Made by a program: the position numbers and the translations under genes
Assembly: GCA_015232485.1 (NCBI GenBank)
Contig: JADFZP010000164.1
Span: 1-7,165, forward strand
Direction: 5' to 3'
DNA length: 7,165 nt
Source of the DNA: Alphaproteobacteria bacterium
Lineage (GTDB): Bacteria > Pseudomonadota > Alphaproteobacteria > Rhodospirillales > Magnetospirillaceae
Shown: piece by piece, positions 5,555-7,165 of the stretch
How positions within the stretch are numbered: position 1 is the first letter of the stretch
Layout of the letters: every line of letters starts with the position of its first letter
The notes under the pieces: generated by a model
The model's input: only the letters and a program-made list of their open reading frames with translations
Database searches by the model: none
What the model was told of the DNA's origin: nothing

Positions 5555-6919
5555 TCATTTGAGCCCGCCCAGTCCCGGCGGCAACAGGCCACCCAGACCG
5601 CGCATCAAGCCCTTCGGTCCCATTTTGCCGACCTTCTTCATGATGTCGGCCATCTGCTGATGCTGTTTCAGAAGCTTGTTGACGTCCTGCACCGAGACCC
5701 CTGCGCCAGCCGCGATGCGGCGCTTGCGCGAGGCCTTGATGATCTCGGGCCGGCGGCGCTCGATCACCGTCATCGACGAGATGATCGCCTCTTGGCGCGC
5801 CACGACGCGGTCGTCCAGATTGGCCCCGTCCAACTGCTTCTTCATCTTGCCCATGCCGGGCAGCATGCCCAGCAGGCCCTTCATGTCGCCCATGCGGCGG
5901 ATCTGGCGCAACTGCGAGGCCAAATCCTCGAGGTCGAACTTGCCCTTTTGCACGCGGGCGGCCAGCTTTTCCGCCTCGGCGTGATCGATCGACTCGGCGG
6001 CCTTCTCGACCAGACTGACCACGTCGCCCATGCCCAGCATGCGGCTGGCGATGCCTTCGGGCCGGAACGGCTCGAGGGCGTCCATCTTCTCGCCCATGCC
6101 CAGGAATTTGATCGGCCGGCCGGTGATGTGGCGCATCGACAGCGCGGCGCCGCCGCGCGCGTCGCCATCGACGCGGGTCAGCACGATGCCGGTGACGCCC
6201 ACCTTCTCGTTGAATTCGCGGGCCAGCGTCACCGCGTCCTGGCCGATCATCGCGTCGGTGACCAGCAGGGTCTCGGTGGGACGAACCGCGTCGCGCACCA
6301 GGGCGACCTCGGCCATCAATTCCTGGTCGATGTGCAGACGGCCGGCGGTGTCCAGGATCACCACGTCATAGCCTTCGCGGCGGCCCATCTCCATGGCGCG
6401 CTTGGCGATGTCGACCGGCATCTGGCCTTCGACCACGGGCAGGCTGCCGACCTGGACTTGGCCGGCCAAAATCTCCAATTGGCGCTGCGCCGCCGGGCGG
6501 TAGACGTCCAGCGAGGCCAGCAGCACCTTTTTCTTTTGCCGCGACTTCAGGCGAAGCGCCAGCTTGCCCGAGGTGGTCGTCTTGCCCGAGCCTTGAAGGC
6601 CGACCATCAGGATGGCGACCGGCGCGGCGGCGTTCAGGTTCAGTTCGACGTCTTCCGAGCCCAGCGTCTCGACCAGGACGTCGTTGACGATCTTGACCAC
6701 CATCTGGCCGGGGGTGATGCTTTTCACCACCTCGTGGCCGATGGCCCGTTCCTTGACCTTGGCGACGAATTCCTTGACCACCGGCAGGGCGACGTCGGCT
6801 TCGAGCAGCGCCACGCGAACCTCGCGCATCGCCTCGGCGACGTCGGATTCGCTCAGCGCGCCGCGCCGCTTCAAGCGGTCGAAGACGTCACCCAGACGGT
6901 TGCTCAGGCTTTCGAACAT
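5555..6919 (-). CDS. ffh: signal recognition particle GTPase (SRP54 homologue)
   Basis: Ffh binds 4.5S RNA and the signal sequences of nascent inner-membrane proteins, and docks them to FtsY at the membrane. The protein has 454 residues, the usual length. It has an N helical-bundle domain (about 1-88), a Ras-like G domain (about 98-295) and a methionine-rich M domain (about 300-454). G-domain motifs are GLQGSGKTTT (107-116), DVYRPAAQRQL (138-148), DTAGR (190-194), TRVDGDARGG (248-257) and GMGEKMDALEPF (274-285). The M domain has the finger loop GMLPGMGKMK (351-360) and the RNA-binding stretch SRKRRIAAGAGVSVQDVN (398-415). Met residues cluster at 423, 427, 433 and 439. The fourth G motif has Arg where E. 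coli has Lys, which I believe is common in alphaproteobacteria. ATG 6919 has AAGGGA (6924-6929) upstream. It is the first gene of the leftward operon. Confidence 0.98.
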   Translation of the reverse strand: MFESLSNRLGDVFDRLKRRGALSESDVAEAMREVRVALLEADVALPVVKEFVAKVKERAIGHEVVKSITPGQMVVKIVNDVLVETLGSEDVELNLNAAAPVAILMVGLQGSGKTTTSGKLALRLKSRQKKKVLLASLDVYRPAAQRQLEILAGQVQVGSLPVVEGQMPVDIAKRAMEMGRREGYDVVILDTAGRLHIDQELMAEVALVRDAVRPTETLLVTDAMIGQDAVTLAREFNEKVGVTGIVLTRVDGDARGGAALSMRHITGRPIKFLGMGEKMDALEPFRPEGIASRMLGMGDVVSLVEKAAESIDHAEAEKLAARVQKGKFDLEDLASQLRQIRRMGDMKGLLGMLPGMGKMKKQLDGANLDDRVVARQEAIISSMTVIERRRPEIIKASRKRRIAAGAGVSVQDVNKLLKQHQQMADIMKKVGKMGPKGLMRGLGGLLPPGLGGLK

Positions 6920-6942
6920 CTATTCCCTTGCCCAAAAGGTTT

Positions 6943-7014
6943 CGCGCCAGTGCGCGGGCCATCGCGGACTGGCGGACCTCGAAACGAGGCGATAATCTTC
7001 GGTCGGACCGAAGA
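6943..7014 (-). promoter_or_regulatory. structured 5' leader of ffh with successive small stem-loops
   Basis: Three inverted repeats follow each other in the leader. They are an 8-bp perfect stem TCTTCGGT/ACCGAAGA with a 3-base loop (6996-7014), CCTCG/CGAGG with a 3-base loop (6977-6989), and CGCGC/GCGCG with a 4-base loop (6943-6956). The first would sit at or within a base or two of the 5' end of the transcript predicted from the promoter upstream. It could be an mRNA 5' stabilising hairpin or a DNA operator. No known riboswitch or ribosomal-protein leader motif was recognised, and no 4.5S RNA sequence is present. The region holds no convincing gene. Confidence 0.4.
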
Positions 7015-7021
7015 GAGCAGC

Positions 7022-7050
7022 TATGTAGGCCCGACGCCGGATGGAGTCAA
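7022..7050 (-). promoter_or_regulatory. candidate sigma70 promoter for the ffh-rpsP-rimM-trmD-rplS operon
   Basis: On the minus strand TTGACT (7045-7050) matches the -35 consensus at 5 of 6 positions. It is followed, after exactly 17 bases, by TACATA (7022-7027), a weaker -10 with 3 of 6 matches. Transcription would begin near 7015, about 95 bases upstream of the ffh start. It is the best promoter-like sequence in the gap upstream of the operon. The -35 element overlaps the ribosome binding site of the divergent reading frame at 7061. Confidence 0.55.
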
Positions 7051-7053
7051 GGA
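7049..7053 (+). promoter_or_regulatory. ribosome binding site for the divergent reading frame
   Basis: AAGGA on the plus strand lies 7 bases before the ATG at 7061, the expected distance. It is the main reason for choosing this start, because the frame itself stays open further upstream through the ffh leader. Confidence 0.45.
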
Positions 7054-7060
7054 ATCCATC

Positions 7061-7165
7061 ATGCGCATCGCGGTCGCGGCAGGGCTTCCGCCCCTCCGCG
7101 ACCATGCCGCGCATGAAGCCGATCAGGCCTTGATGCTGACGTGGCTGCTGGTTCCCGCCGCGCCG
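7061..7165 (+). CDS. unrecognised protein, N-terminal 35 codons only (partial)
   Basis: From ATG 7061 the plus-strand frame is open to the window edge and begins MRIAVAAGLPPLRDHAAHEA. About 80% of third codon positions are G or C, as expected for coding sequence in this genome. A Shine-Dalgarno site (AAGGA, 7049-7053) precedes it. The gene diverges from ffh. I do not recognise the sequence. The final residues (MLTWLLVPAAP) are hydrophobic but too few to call a membrane segment. A plus-strand -10-like GATAAT occurs at 6991-6996, without a convincing -35. Too little is visible to assign a function, and the frame could be fortuitous. Confidence 0.45.
   Translation, partial: MRIAVAAGLPPLRDHAAHEADQALMLTWLLVPAAP

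Noticed and set aside
6169..6178. Arg instead of Lys in the Ffh TKxD motif (TRVD)
   Set aside because: I believe this is the common form in alphaproteobacterial Ffh, so it is not a defect.
6920..7060. Possible 4.5S RNA or riboswitch in the ffh leader
   Set aside because: The conserved SRP RNA tetraloop and asymmetric-loop sequences are absent, and the small stems match no riboswitch I know.
6920..7114. 64-residue minus-strand frame directly upstream of ffh
   Set aside because: It runs through the predicted ffh promoter and leader and has no recognisable motif. I saw no good start signal.
1..7165. CRISPR arrays, tRNA or rRNA genes, insertion sequences, prophage or defence genes
   Set aside because: No regularly spaced repeats, tRNA-like cloverleaf, transposase or anomalous coding segment was seen. 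The window is conserved housekeeping sequence.

Overview
The window looks like ordinary housekeeping chromosome of a GC-rich alphaproteobacterium. The gene order (ffh, rpsP, rimM, trmD, rplS, then leuC, leuD, leuB) and the protein sequences fit Rhodospirillales best, for example Magnetospirillum or Phaeospirillum relatives. That placement is an inference from gene order and motifs, not from a database search. Nearly all of the coding sequence lies on the minus strand and reads from right to left.

Right end (about 6920-7165): this is a short divergent control region. A good sigma70-type promoter (TTGACT, 17-base spacer, TACATA) faces left towards ffh and is followed by a leader of about 95 bases containing several small stem-loops. 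On the plus strand an unrecognised reading frame with a good ribosome binding site begins at 7061 and runs off the window.

Middle (3472-6919): this is the translation and protein-export cluster. ffh encodes the SRP GTPase, rpsP ribosomal protein S16, rimM a 30S maturation factor, trmD the tRNA m1G37 methyltransferase, and rplS ribosomal protein L19. Spacing is very tight: 31 bases, 3 bases, an 11-base overlap and 2 bases. This indicates one operon with translational coupling. RimM appears to start at TTG, one codon after the in-frame rpsP stop.

Left half (163-3327): leuC, leuD and leuB encode the isomerase subunits and the dehydrogenase of leucine biosynthesis. They follow rplS after a 144-base gap that holds a perfect 14-bp hairpin and a weak candidate promoter, so the leu genes may be partly separated from the ribosomal operon. 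Beyond leuB lies a 52-base near-perfect palindrome of the dispersed 'CCCGCGAAAGCGGG' type. On its far side is the last stretch of a convergent gene, recognisable as the C-terminus of tRNA pseudouridine synthase TruA.

I did not find a new biological system. The points most worth a second look are the palindrome between the convergent genes, the structured ffh leader and its overlap with the divergent gene's start signals, the TTG start of rimM, and a Glu at the catalytic Asp position of TrmD.
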